The translations under genes were made by a program, and so were the position numbers. DNA of 64,000 nucleotides, from positions 5,936,001 to 6,000,000 of the forward strand of contig JAVHKY010000008.1 of assembly GCA_035079385.1 (NCBI GenBank). The letters run 5' to 3'. The notes under the pieces are model-generated. The model did no database searches, had not been told where the DNA came from, and saw nothing but the letters and a program-made list of their open reading frames with translations. Positions 46,922 through 57,920 of the stretch are shown here, one piece after another. The number at the start of each line of letters is the position of its first letter. The first letter of the stretch is position 1. The DNA comes from Aspidiotus rigidus (lineage: Eukaryota > Arthropoda > Insecta > Hemiptera > Diaspididae).

Positions 46922-46950
<29 letters not shown>
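43585..46950 (+). mobile_element. I-like LINE, 5'-truncated, with target duplication and A-rich end
   Basis: The element starts within the endonuclease (T-H-L-N-S-S-Y-G-T-L-S-V-I-D-L) and ends in an A-run after AAAATAAAA. TTCTAAGGA at 43576-43584 is repeated at 46951-46959, giving a 9-12 bp duplication (poly-A blurs the edge). Shortly before the tail, GCCGAGCCAATGGCCC...GAGCAGCTC could fold as a 3' hairpin. The 5' truncation and A-rich tail are the usual marks of target-primed reverse transcription. Confidence 0.92.
43632..46856 (+). CDS. LINE reverse transcriptase with C-terminal RNase H (partial ORF2)
   Basis: One open frame of 1074 codons without its start. It begins just before the end of the APE-type endonuclease (C-D-S-D-H-F-P-I; S-D-H is the catalytic histidine motif). 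The preceding endonuclease residues are in another frame, so one frameshift lies near 43625-43680. The RT shows S-P-G-P-D-N-I-H, Y-R-P-I-A-L, F-Q-Y-G-F-R-K-G-R, F-F-D-L-Q-E-A-Y (motif A), N-G-V-P-Q-G-E-V (motif B) and F-A-D-D (45093-45104, motif C). The RNase H domain begins I-C-F-T-D-G-S (about 45955), with A-E-L-M-A-I, L-L-T-D-S and W-I-P-S-H-I-N following: all four acidic/histidine sites. The C-terminal C-F-Y-C...H-F-F-S-C is a zinc-knuckle-like motif. A run of about 20 A at 46773-46792 codes for lysines and is a likely slippage site. Domain order EN-RT-RH places it in the I group. Confidence 0.9.
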   Translation, partial: SLLLLPSLSPKLSWSRHQDLCDSDHFPILISSNNLSQKTHTNVPRWIINKADWSLFYDLTSNTSNLPNVTDPDTALQSFTDFILSAAKSSIPRTKGTFKPHQVPWWSDEIHQAIKTRKKALRSYNSTRSQADLISYKKARAKARSLVRLGKKRSWSTFIAGINQPVSISSMWRDIKKLSGNGSSYQISHLQTDDSITSDPLQISEILAKHYTSVSSNSNYDPSFLVYKLQQENLEISFNSSGETIPPYNLPISKNELEYTINKNLRNASPGPDNIHASMLKNLHPNSVSYLLSLFNSIFNQNTYPSSWKTVIILPILKPGADPLLPVSYRPIALSSVLGKLFQKVLNKRLLWYLESNNILSPFQYGFRKGRNTSQPLLDLQTQINSSTLHKSCLYSIFFDLQEAYPRVWRHLITEKLKEIGLRGNLPKILQSFLCGRTLMVRIQNICSPPLPVQNGVPQGEVFSVLLFLLAINDITKLVNPPLTQRLFADDYNISFCSSNPQRAHRLLQTALDSITNWTSKNGFKFSPSKTFSVIFKKRSPIPSFQPLTLQNFEIPSRNSAKLLGLLFDQNLSWTLHIKSLKAKCIQALNILKILSHPSKGCSRKVLIQLYKSIIRSKLDYGAPIYNLANKSILSTLDSIQTLSLRMALGAFRTSPKLSLCAEAAEPPLPFRRLILTSNFLSSVSQFPELPIYNSIFKKNTYPVSTLNKHILTNFNASLNKPFRANPLLPLYSLSPPWTLHVPNFRLDLTQLPSTNNSIIISNIKQLIREYPGFKICFTDGSKKLNRTAYAYSIDGQITSHRIRNIASIFTAELMAIFSCLSHLTQLPPNNKFLLLTDSLSSLHALLDTYNNHPLIQRIHLTLHTLNSINSDITFIWIPSHINLTDHDLVDLAAKQASSFPRVTDNSQIPVSDYKNYYRSLILQKWTNLWQNQTSNKLLKIKRNPIPWSTSIRKLRREEVVLTRLRIGHTRTTHSYLINPDLLAPPSCFYCPEEILTVEHFFSCPILSPLRSSFNVPSSLSQALKNKSETITPSLDYLRQTQFYSIIKKKKKKNLRLYYRSHNIHSSTLVMFKL

Positions 46951-46952
<2 letters not shown>

Positions 46953-47209
46953 CTAAGGATCAAGGGTTTTGTTGATAAGAATGATAATTTGCAATGGATA
47001 AAAGAAAATATTATTATGATTAATATTGCTGAAATAAAGCACATTGAAAAAAATCGATTAATTGAAATATTATTAATGAATCAATGACCTCAAATTGAAC
47101 ATATTAAATTAAAAATTAAATATCATATTTTTATATTTATAAAATTTTATGAATTTATATCATACAAATATGAATTGAAATCAAACTAAGAATTCAAAAC
47201 GTCGAGTAA

Positions 47210-47623
47210 TTTAATTGTGTATATTTTGTATGACGGCAGTGCCGCTAAATTGAAAAAGATACTCGAATCTCCGTCAAATGAAGCCAATCAATTATTGCTC
47301 CTCCAATAATTCCGTTATTTACTTAATCATGATTGAAGACGAGTTCTTGTTTATTTTCAGTTTTTGATTGGTTTATGACACAGAACTACACTCCAAAAAA
47401 CCGTCACAATTCCTTAACGAAGTTAAACAAGGAACGCAGGGAACCTGTTTTATGAGTCAAATGGGATTTTGTATTGAAAATTCAAGGAAGCCTAGACCTA
47501 GATAAAGCTAGTATAAATAAGGCCTAGACCTACTATAAGCCTAGTATAATATAGTTTGAGAGTCTAAATTTTTCTCAAATCTCCAGCTACCTATATATTC
47601 CAAATCCCTTTCATATCATATAC
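47210..47623. repeat. Spacer with dispersed repeat words before a long-TIR element
   Basis: Contains AGGCCTAGACCTACTATAAG words and TATAGTTTGAGAGTCTAAATT, a diverged copy of the TATAGCTCGAGAGTCGAAAT repeat. Confidence 0.5.
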
Positions 47624-49923
47624 TAGTCCATGGGCCATATGAAAATGCGGTACCATTCGGGGGGACAAAGCGATACTTCGAGATATGTTAGTAGGGGTGA
47701 TACTTGATATAAAAAACGATGATGGACATCTGAGAAGAGCAGCTTTCCAAAATGGCGGCCAATTTCAAAATGGCGGATCGGTCTTCTGGTAAAAGGCAAA
47801 TACCTAACTCATATCGTATGGGTGAATTTTTTTACTTTTCTTTTTCAAGAAAATAAGGCCCCAAAAAACATATCCAACTTCCCGTCCCTCACATCCTAAT
47901 AAATTTTCTGTGGTACGTTCTAACTCCCTAAAATCAATGTTTTGCAAATATCTTGAAAAATAAAGTTTCAGATAAAAAATGTACCTCGTGAAATTTATTA
48001 TAGAAAATACCATTCAAACTTAGCTATGCGTCCAATTATCAGCTTAAAAAGTTCGTCAAAAATTGGGAAGATTGGGAAGAAGTCAATTTTTCAGCAATAA
48101 ATATCTAGAAAATCAAACACGATTGAAACGAAATTTCAAACAAAAACTATCAATTGAAAAATTTTAACTGCAAAATAGATTGCCTAAACTTTCTTCCAAA
48201 GTTTGTTGAAAGTTCTGAGCTTTTGGAAGGAAATTGATTGTTCTCAAATATTACAAAAAAATAACCTATTCTAATAAGGAGTTCCAAACCAAAAATATTT
48301 TTCATGGAATTTATTACATCTCGGACCATCTGAACTTTACTGTCAGTCTATTTAATCTTGAAAAGCTTCCAAAAGTTGTGAGCTTCTGGAGAAAATCGAT
48401 TCAGAGTAAATATTTTGGAGAATTGAGTTTCAATAAGAAAAACTTTCAAACAAAAAATGTTCCTTCTGAAACTGTCTGTAGAATAGACTACTTGAACTTC
48501 ATTTTAAAAACTATGTCGGAAGTTCTGAGCGTTTGGAAGGAAAGTGATTGTTTCCAAATATCCAGAGCTTTAATGAGGAAAAGTTTGAAGCCAAAAGTGA
48601 TTCTCACAAAATTCCCTACATCTTTATTGTAAAGCTAATGGTCATCATAAAAAGTCTATTGTGAGCTACAACATTGAAAAAAAAATCTGTAGGAATCACA
48701 TTAAATACTTTTGTTCATTTATTTAAAGCATTTTTATTGGTAAGTGATGCCGATAACAGTTCAGAGGCTTAGTTGCAGTCAGAGGAACAAAATCTTGATG
48801 AGGAATTATACCTAATTTGCCGTTTGTCGCCATACGCGTTGATGTTGCTGTACTTTGGACAAAATTAAATAATATTTAAGCTGTTCATCCGCACATGGCG
48901 CTGCAATCTCTTAAAACCACACAAAATAGGTTCTTTGAATATCTCCTAAATAATTTTCTTGATTGCAAATTATTTCGAATTATTTATTCGAAAACACAAT
49001 GTAAAATATAAAATATTTAAAAAAAGAATCCGGTGTTGCTCATGAAGTTGATTGAATTGAGTTCATCATAACTGAACTAGAAAGAAAAAAACAAGAGTTT
49101 GAATCGAAAAAACTCTAGTCACTAAATAAAATATTAAATAATTTTGTCATCAAACATTCATATGTATAATCTTACAGCAACACCTTTGTATCCTACTAAC
49201 TCATATAATCTTACTCTTCCTCATGAGTGATACAATCATTTAGTTATTCAGTTTTCCATTATATTAGGAACAAACAGTCTCTAGATTTTCACTATTGATG
49301 CCTTCTACACATGTATTGCTGCTGTAAGATTTTACATATGAATGTTTGATTACAAAATGATTTAATATTTTGTTTGGTAACTATAAAGTTTTTTTGATTT
49401 AAACTGTTATTTTTTCTTTTTAGTTCACTTATGATGAAAGTCAATTCAATCAACTTCATGAGCAACAGCTGAGTTTTTTTTAAATATTTAATTTGAATTA
49501 TTTTTAGTTAAAATGTATCTATGCAAACGATGTGTCCCAAAACATTCCTTTGTTAATAAATTATAATAATTGGACTGATAAAAAGAAGGAAATGCTCAAT
49601 TGGTCCAAAAAGTAACTGCATTATCAAAAAGAAAAATCTCCAAGTGGTATGGGAAGCGAGATACGAGGGTACCTACCAGGTAAAAAAAAAAAAGGAAGAA
49701 AGAAAGATCCTCGGTCAAACACAAGTGAAAATTTGACCCATACAATATGAGTTATTCCTCTTTTACCAGAAGACCGATCCGCAATTTTGAAAAGCTGCTC
49801 TTCTCAGATGTCGATCATCGTTTTTCATGTCAAGTATCACCCTTACTAACATATCCCAAAGTGACGTTTTGTCTCCCAACATGGTACCAAACACCACTAT
49901 TTTCTATTATGGCCCATGGACTA
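47624..49923. mobile_element. 2.3-kb non-coding element with long inverted ends
   Basis: The ends are TAGTCCATGGGCCAT and its inverse, and roughly 210 bp at each side pair (for example GATATGTTAGTAGGGGTGAT with ATCACCCTTACTAACATATC). A second, inner inverted pair is at about 49033-49190 and 49322-49470 (CTCATGAAGTTGATTGAATT against AATTCAATCAACTTCATGAG). Between them (47930-48640) is a degenerate tandem repeat of about 130 bp with TTTCAAACAAAAAATGTTC and GTTCTGAGCTTTTGGAAGG. The flanks TAC at 47621-47623 and 49924-49926 may be a 3-bp duplication. No transposase frame; superfamily unassigned. Confidence 0.78.
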
Positions 49924-50000
49924 TACAGCTCGAGAGTTGAAATTTTTCTTAGTCCCCCTCCTATCATATATAGCTCGAGAGTCGAAATTTTTCCAAGTCA
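49924..50000 (+). repeat. TATAGCTCGAGAGTCGAAAT repeat, two units
   Basis: Two units about 50 bp apart (ACAGCTCGAGAGTTGAAATT and ATAGCTCGAGAGTCGAAATT). This repeat is the insertion target of the long-TIR element; the other half of the target lies at about 47550-47623. Confidence 0.75.
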
Positions 50001-52000
50001 TTAATCTAAGAAGTAATGATGGCGGGAGACGTCACTATGACGTTATCATGATCAACGTATAATAGGTAGAATCAAAAATCAATGTAATCAACCAGCTTCA
50101 GACCTGTTAGCTTCATCTTCTGCCTTTTTTCTGAGAATGAAAACAGTTTCTTAATTGTAACTAAGAATACGAGATATTCAGCATAAAGAAGATGAAACCC
50201 GCCCTATCGATTCGCGAACTTTTGAAAATTACTCACGCAGTTCATTCGCAACGGCAGTAAGCTGTAGAAACCGATAGTGATTAATTCAATTGCAAAGAAC
50301 ACTTACCTAAATGAAATAATTTCCTGGATGGTCATCGATCAAGCTCATGGCAATATTAAGCCTGCGAGTATTCGTAAATCTGCAATGAGAGAAATAATCT
50401 CGAGTTACAAATACAGCAGCCGTGCTAAAATATCACTTCGTTAGGTCTGTCCCCCTTCTCATTGGGGACGTCTGATTTTCTTTTAGCAGTCCGCGGAATT
50501 CTCCACAGCATAGCTAGATATCGCTAACAAGTCATCGTGTCGCATCACACCGGAGCGTGTTCAGACCATTCCAGAGATACAAAAAAAAAAAAGAATTACT
50601 TTCCACTGCAGGCTATAGTCTCCAGATCAAGTTTCCTACGCTCAACACTGCACTTGTCTCGGAAGATTTATGATTAGCCTCGTCGTACTGTAACGCGAAG
50701 TAAAGAGGGATATGAACATAAAAAAACAGTCGATAGGATGAATGATATGACATCCGAGAATAAATTACGAGAAAATCTATACAGGCGAACAACGAACGAC
50801 GACTCTTTGTTGGCAAATAAAACACCAAAACGTTATCAAAAATGGAAAAACAAATTGAAAGAAGAGGAAACGAAGTGGAAAAGGAAGAGAATACATAAGT
50901 CAAATCCGAATTCCCGAAAACAGACTCGGTTGCTATGTCTCAAATTTGGTAAAATTGAAAAATGATGAATAATAATATTTCATACGTTGCTATTCGCGCT
51001 CATATCGCGTATATACCTTCCTTTTTTCCTCATTCTATATTATGTCGTGCATATTTACTCTCAGTAACTTACAGTACACGTAAACCTAATAGGCCTGTAT
51101 AACGAAGGTTACACATTTAGACCTTTAGAATAATTGTACGAAGAACGAAAGATCCATTTCGGCGTATTTTACTCGACATAAATGTTCGCTTAGTTTGTTT
51201 TAGCGAAGACCATATTTCATTTTGGAATATTTTAAAAGCCTTCAAATATTGGCTCGTGGTTTGTACTAGTTATCTTTTTCGACGTTATTCGTTGAACTAT
51301 GGGCGGCAAACCACGGCAGTCAACGTTATGCTGCCATCATCGCATAACAGGTGCTGAAAAATTAATCGTATTATTAGATTTTTTCTCGCTTATTTTTACT
51401 GATTTTGTACAGTATTATGAACACGCTCGCTGCTTTGCGCTTTCGACGAAACTGTGTTATTTAAGCTGTCAAGCTGTCACACTGTATGTCTTCCTTACCA
51501 CATGCCACTCACGCCTTTAAAAAATACACGTAGTTCGACTTATCTATTCCAGTTGTGAAACAACACGAATCACGACTGCACTTCATCTAAATTTTCTGAC
51601 TGAACGCGCCAGCGAATTTTCCTCTATTGCTGGTAGAGTATAAGTAAATTTTCGAGAAAGAAAATGTTAACGCGAACGAAGTATATTGACAACTTTTCGA
51701 CGAAATTTGGAACGAGAAAGTTTTTAGTAAGACAGAAAACAATAAGAAATAATGCATAATGATCGTATCAAGAGACGTAACTTGCGCTCACGAAAGTATG
51801 TAGGATCGCTGCACCCGTTCTTGACGAAATGATATGAAATATATACTTGGAAAAATGTAATTCGAACAAGACAAAAACACGAATGGGCCTTGCACTTGGT
51901 AGATAGTTCCAATCTCGTTTTCAAGAAGCTAAAGGAAAGTTGGAAGAATACTGACCTGTGTAGCGCCACAATTGCGAAATTTTCTCCCCTCCCACCTCCA
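50001..52000. other. Intergenic, no gene recognised
   Basis: Short open frames only. A plus-strand frame at 50738-50965 is rich in Lys, Arg and Asn and lacks splice partners or family resemblance, so it is left unannotated. Confidence 0.4.
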
Positions 52001-52039
52001 ATTTTTGTTCACAAAACAACGAAAAATTCACATATTGCT

Positions 52040-52115
52040 CCTTTCTAGTGTGGTTTGAACCTGGGAACTTTGCGTTCAAGACGGTACCTAACCAAAACCA
52101 CTTCGCCACTGTTCA
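52040..52115 (-). repeat. tRNA-like segment, possibly a SINE head
   Basis: On the minus strand GTGGCGAAGTGGTT fits a pol III A box and GGTTCAAACC fits a B box about 35 bp later, as in a tRNA gene. The acceptor and T stems do not pair well, so it is more likely a tRNA-derived SINE 5' region or a tRNA relic than a working tRNA. No downstream SINE tail was identified. Confidence 0.4.
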
Positions 52116-52229
52116 ATCTACAATACTGTAAGGAAGGTATCTCAAATTAAGCAAACACATTCGGTCTACGAGTATAGCGATTCAAAAGAGTGACTGTAAA
52201 TTGAGTTCATACCGATGACGTTTGTAGGT

Positions 52230-53065
52230 CGATTTGAACACATCGACTTGAAATCAACTAAACAGAGCCGTAGATTTCAGATCGATAGAAAAATTTGGAG
52301 AAGTCAATTCGAAATCGATTCTAAATGGAAGTTGATTTCAGGTCGATATAGAGTCGACCAGCGTCCGTTACCAGTCAAATTCTAATCACTTGAGGTCGAC
52401 CCAACAGAGCAGTCGATTTTGACTCGAGATCGACTCCATAGTCCATGAATGAATGTCGATTTCAGGTTGAGGTATTCGCAATATGGAACAAAGATTGAAT
52501 GACAGTCGATTTTAGGTCGATAGAAAACTTTGAAGAAATCGAATCGAAACCGACTCTAGTTGAATGTCGATTTCAAGTCAATCTAGAGTCAAAATTTTAA
52601 GAAGATAAGAAATTCGAGACGGACTCTAGATGGAAGTAGATTATCGACCTGCGTATACTACTAGAGGAATTCTAATTGACCTGAAATCGACCCAACAGAG
52701 AAATCGAGATCGATATAGAAAAAATTAGAGAAATTGACTCGAAATCGACTCTAGTTGGATGTCGATTTCAAGTCGATTTAGAGTCAAATTTTTGAAGAAG
52801 TTAGGCAACTGTATTTCGATTCCTGATGGGTGGAATTCGATTTCAGGTCGATTTAAAAGCGACCTCAGTATTATTAATAGAGGAATTGCAATGGACAATC
52901 GGAATCGTCCCAACAGAGAAGTCGACCTTTGGTCGATATAAAAACAATTAAAGAAATCAACTCGAAATCAACTCTACTAGGAAGTCGATTTCTAGTCGAT
53001 CTAGAGCCAAAAATTTGCGATTCTAGATGGAAGTCAATTTCAGGTCGATCTAGACACGACCTGAG
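52230..53065 (+). repeat. GTCGATTTCAGGTCGAT repeat array
   Basis: Degenerate array of roughly 140-240 bp units built from GTCGATTTCAGGTCGAT, TAGAGTCGACC, AAATCGACTCTAGTTGGAT and CCCAACAGAGAAGTCGA. The same family occurs inverted at about 56960-57300. The short open frames on both strands (for example 52725-52941) are by-products. Confidence 0.82.
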
Positions 53066-53315
53066 TAGCCAAGCTTGGCGACGAGATTAATATTTTTCTC
53101 CACCGCAGGAAGACACCGCTTGGGTGCACCCATCCACTGTCCAATTGCATGGTCGTACGAACCATCATCACCGCAGGACAGGATCCCTTGTGCGCACCGA
53201 CCAACGTCTACCTCAGATTTTCAATCTATCCACCCAGAATCTGATCCTGAGATCTTCAACTCTGACTTTGAAGGCGACAGCGATACCGTCAATGAACGAA
53301 ATAAGTCCGTCAACT

Positions 53316-53710
53316 AATGGACTGTGTTATTTGTGATAACGCAACATGAGTGTGAGTGCAAGATGCATAAGTGTGAGTGAGCTATTTCTGGCAGAAGTAC
53401 CTATTCTGCTAAAAATTTGTCCATTCGGCATTTTGCTCCCATAAGAAATACATGCGGAGCAAAGATGACCATGGTATTAATTTAATATGAGATGTTAAAA
53501 TTTACAGAAAAGTTGATATTTCAAATTTATCAACTTCTTGCTACTTGTAAAAAAAAATCTCTTGACCGTATCATTTTTTATATTCAATTGGTAGCGTAGT
53601 GATCTCTGCTCCACATGTATTTCTTATGGGAGCAAAATGCTAAATGGACAAAATCGATCTTTTCATCCATGATATCGATAGTTGTGACGTCACAATAACA
53701 CAGTCCATTG
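53316..53710. mobile_element. Nested MITE-like palindrome
   Basis: Outer inverted pair AATGGACTGTGTTATT near 53316-53331 with AATAACACAGTCCATT near 53695-53710. An inner inverted pair of about 50 bp starts at TTTGTCCATTCGGCATTTTG (53416) and ends at the complementary GCTAAATGGACAAAA (53654). Only non-coding AT-rich sequence lies between. Either one element with two-part TIRs, or one MITE inserted inside another. Confidence 0.75.
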
Positions 53711-53719
53711 AGCGTAAGC

Positions 53720-56700
53720 CCGGTTTCGGACACTGACTTGGAAGGCTACCTCCCAAGTTTCGTTTTCGAGATAGCAGGAAGGGAAAGAAGTGAAAATTAT
53801 GGAATTCAGTACACGAGGTACAAATAATTAGGCACAAGTAAACGAGCTCAGTCTCGGTTTCTCATGCCAACTAGAGAGACCCTAGAATAAGGAGTCTTTG
53901 AAATCATGTGAACGAAAAATTGAGAAAATTCGTACGACATGACCCTCACCAAAAGAGTGGGATTTGATCTAATTTCAAACTCCGGTCAGTCCTTGTAGAG
54001 AAATTGAGATTCGAAAAATTAAATACTTCGCCCTTGCGAAAACTGATGTGATTAGGGGACTTGGAAGTGTCGTAAAATATCCAAATGTTCACCCTTGCGC
54101 TCGTAGTAACTTCGCAGAATAATGAGACACAAATTTCCGAGTGTTCATCTTGCAATCTGCGTTACTTGAGAATGATGAAAAAAATTTCGAGTATTTATCT
54201 AGCACTCGGTGAGCTCGAAATAACTCGTAGCAATTCGCGAGGATTTATTCACCCTCTATAGTGTGATCTCGGAAGACAACCGACCCGAGCGAGCGCGATG
54301 ACGTGAAATATGCAAAGGCGAAAAAATGAGTTAGGGGGAAAAAATCCTGAAAATTAAATTATAAGCGAGAATTTTTCCGAAAAAGAAGATAATGGTATTA
54401 AAAGTTTCTATGAAGAGTTAGTTCTTGCGTGTTCCATTTTATCATTACGGGTATTTTTTTAATAGTAAATATTTGCCTTCTGAAAAAATAAGTAAACGAT
54501 ATTGTTCGAGCTATCTTTCGTAGACTGCGGACTATTTTTTCGTTTTCTATAGGGCCTACCCGATTGAATTAACGTAAGAAGATGACGGCGAGTAGAAAGA
54601 AGAAGAAAAAAAAATTAATGTAAATTTCGTCGACTTATAGAAAAAATCAACGTGTTTTCGAGAGCTTAGTTTTCAATTCATTCTTTCTTTCTACGTTACG
54701 TTTTATTCTTCTATCGAAGCAGCTTTTCTACAGTAGAAGAGTATTAGACGTAACGTTGAAAGTTGAACGAGATACACGATGTAGGTAGTCGTCTTGGAAA
54801 AATATTTATTGAAAATATGATTTTCTCGCTACTGGATAGCAATTTTTCTTTTCGCTTCTTGCAGTAAGCTATAGATAGGCATCAGTCATTTTCCAAAAAT
54901 AAAATCTATTCTCTCAACAGCTTTTACGATTATTCTGTCGGTAGGTAGGTAGGTGGTCTGTTTGAAGAGGGTGATGGAGGAGTAAACAAATTGAGGGAGA
55001 CTTTCCGAGCGTCGAACGAAGTTTTCATGAATTCCAGTAGTTTTTTTCGAAAATTCACTCAACGTCGCCATATGAGTCTGAGGCACAAGACAGAATTTAA
55101 GTGGCTCAAAAAGAGCTCGGGATAGACATGCAGATTAGGTAGGTTAGATTGCCAAGACTGGCAGGGAAAATTTTGCGGATCCGGGGTATCCTCTGCCCTT
55201 TCGTCAGGGCTGTATAAATTAGATTTGTGTCCTTTTAGTTCTATACTATCTGCAGACGTATTTTAGTTTTCATACTTCATTTACAGTCACGGGATTTCAT
55301 TGGGATGCATTCGTATTGGTTCGTGCTACAATATAATTGGTTCAATCCCGGCTTTCTTATTCTATCCAATCGCATTTGTAGATACGTTCCTATATCGGCT
55401 CACTGTTTTTTTGGTTTCGTCTGACCATCCTGTTGAACCTCTTTTTTATGGGATACGAGGAGGAGGGCTCGAGGAAATACCGAACATGCAGCTGTACAAA
55501 TTAATGGAGAGACTTGAATAAATTCCGACCATCCTAAGTATAATGTACATAAGGAGGGAGGAAGACGTGGAAAAATTTCAACTATCGGACTCGGATAGAT
55601 CAGGAGCAAGATGAAAAAATAAAACGACTTTCTTCCATGCAGCAATTTTAATGGATAAAAGAAATTGAAAAAGTTTCCAACTTCGAGCTAGATATGCCAA
55701 TAAGTAGAAGAAAAATTGAGCAGACGGCTTGGAAAGTACCAAAATTAACCCAAAAAAGGAAAAATGGACGATAGACGAGAGCGAACCAAAGAAGAAGAAA
55801 TATTAATGAGTAAATCATATCATACAAAATATATGCGAGTTGCTCGAACAGTTCGTATTAAGGATGGCCCATATTTGCAGTTTCAAGAGTTTACACAATA
55901 TAACCGCGAGCAACAACAATGATCAAGAATTCGTAATAACTCTGGAAACAAAGGCTCATCGTAATCGTAATTTACGGCAAAGAAATCATAAAACCTGTTC
56001 TCATTTCAAATGCTTTGTTCGCCTCTCTACAGCCTCTTTGGTATTCAAGATGTCGTAAAAAAAAGGAACTGAAAACTAAGGAAGGCTTTTCGAGTGGGGA
56101 ACTAAATTAAAAAAAAAAAAAAATACAGCTTTTTTTCGCATCAAAAATTGACGCGTCGACCGAATTAGTGCGCGATTTTTGGGTTAAAAGTCGAAGTTTT
56201 CATCGACTTAATCATTTTTAACCCTCGCATTACAAAAATTGAATCGTTAATTTGATTTCCGCATTGTACTCTGCGGTACCTGTTACTGAAACATATACCT
56301 CCAAAGGCGGCGCAGAGAATGATCCGCCAGTTCGTATAACTCATCAGCCCAAATAATCTCTCCCTTTATTCGCAACCAGCGTAAATAAAAACGACTTACT
56401 TCACCTTTTTAACGAGATATCATTAAAAACGGAGAATTTTTCTTCTCTTCCCTTTCGCTCTATCTTTTCAATTTAGACACCCTAGTAAAATGTACGGGCC
56501 GTATCCTTCGACGAATCGGATATTTCAAAATTTTTTTTAACATTATTCCGCAACGACGGGGACTTACCTCGCGAACTATATTCACATTTTCGAATTCTTT
56601 TTTTTCTTCTCTTTTCTTCGTCATTTTTACTTTCCGAACTATTCGTCCTCGGGCTCTTCTCGAGAAACCACAATATAATGATTAAGAATGGCGAATAAAA

Positions 56701-56955
56701 ATATTCGTTGAACGAATTTTGAAAATACAAGTCACACTGCCTGAGACCAACGATTCTCTAGGTATCGAATCAGTGACTGGGAGGTGTGGAAAGAGATGAT
56801 TCGGCTCCTTTTTAACAGGGAACCTGTTCTTTGAGGAAGCACGCCGAAGTCGTTAACTTTCTATTTTACCATGTCTCACTTCGGCCCCGCCTCCGAAGCG
56901 TTCCGAAATCTGTGAGACCTTCAAGTGCCTCTAAAAATCAAGTCGGTCACTAAAA
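53720..56955. other. Intergenic, no gene recognised
   Basis: No supportable gene. 55310-55420 contains several ATTGG/CCAAT words like those flanking the degenerate PLE at 61.4-62.3 kb and might be a diverged end of that family. Confidence 0.4.
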
Positions 56956-56959
56956 GAAG

Positions 56960-57310
56960 AGACCCACGACAACATACTTCAAATCGACCTTAATTCGAAG
57001 TCGATCTGGAATAGATTCCAGTCGACTACTCCAAATTTTACTACAGACCTGAATTTGACTGCTCTATTGAGTCGACTTGAATAAGATTTGTATTTCTCTG
57101 CTAATATATCACAGTTCGACATCGAGTCGACTTCCATCTGGAGTCGATTTCGAGTCGACCTCCTCAAATTTTTATATCGACCTAAAATCGACTGTCATTA
57201 AAAAATCTTTGTTTCATATTGCGAACACCTCAACCTGAAATCGACTTCCATCTGGAGCTAGTCGATTTCCGAGTTGACTAACTTCTCCAAATCTTTGACT
57301 TTCCACAGTT
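56960..57310 (-). repeat. GTCGATTTCAGGTCGAT repeat, inverted copy
   Basis: Reads as the reverse of the array at 52230-53065 (CGACTTCCATCTGGAGTCGA, TTTTTATATCGACCTAAAAT). Together the two form widely spaced inverted arrays about 4 kb apart. Confidence 0.8.
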
Positions 57311-57469
57311 CATTCTATCAATTCCGTATCCACCTTCAATGAGGTCTCCTCGTGGACCTCGGATGACGGATTTCCTTTCATTCTGCTCGTATTCCATTTA
57401 AGGCGCATAATATCGTTTCCGACTCCCCAACTCTCCTTCCAAGTCTTCTGAATCAGCTTCCAATCCTGC

Positions 57470-57780
57470 ACTAAATCCTTTGGCCGGTCACAGGAAAATT
57501 CGGTGCGAAAAATTCACCGCGAATAATTCGCCGCAGAGACTGGGTTAAATTCACCGCCGCGAGTGAGCCCCACGGAAGCCGATAGCTCAAAATGTTCCAT
57601 ATCAGACTTATGCTAAACCAAGAAGGGGACGGACGAGTGGAACGAGTGAGCCCAACGAAAGCTGACAGCTCAAAATATTCAGACTTTCGCTCCACGAAAA
57701 TACCTCACAATATTTTTCCCACGAATGTAGATAACTGCTCCATAGGCTTTCAGAAGCGTCACAAAAGGCGTGTAGTTCAA
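57470..57780. repeat. Short imperfect duplication
   Basis: GAGTGAGCCCCACGGAAGCC-GATAGCTCAAAATGTTC and GAGTGAGCCCAACGAAAGCT-GACAGCTCAAAATATTC repeat about 85 bp apart. No coding function seen. Confidence 0.6.
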
Positions 57781-57794
57781 TGAAAGTAGGGGCA

Positions 57795-57920
57795 AAAGTG
57801 AAGTATGAGCACTTGACCTAGTAGAAGCCTAGACTAAAATATTTCAAGATGACTGATAAAATATTATAAGAGACATGAAACATGATCTTCATTTATTTGG
57901 CTATGCCAGAAAATATTATA
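57795..57920 (-). repeat. Dispersed repeat R-A, inverted copy
   Basis: Closest partner of the copy at 6455-6560, read on the minus strand; includes TCAAGATGACTGATAAAATA and GAAACATGATCTTCATTTAT. Confidence 0.78.

Noticed and set aside
52040..52115. Functional tRNA gene
   Set aside because: A-box and B-box words are present but the acceptor and T stems do not pair, so a tRNA-derived relic is more likely.
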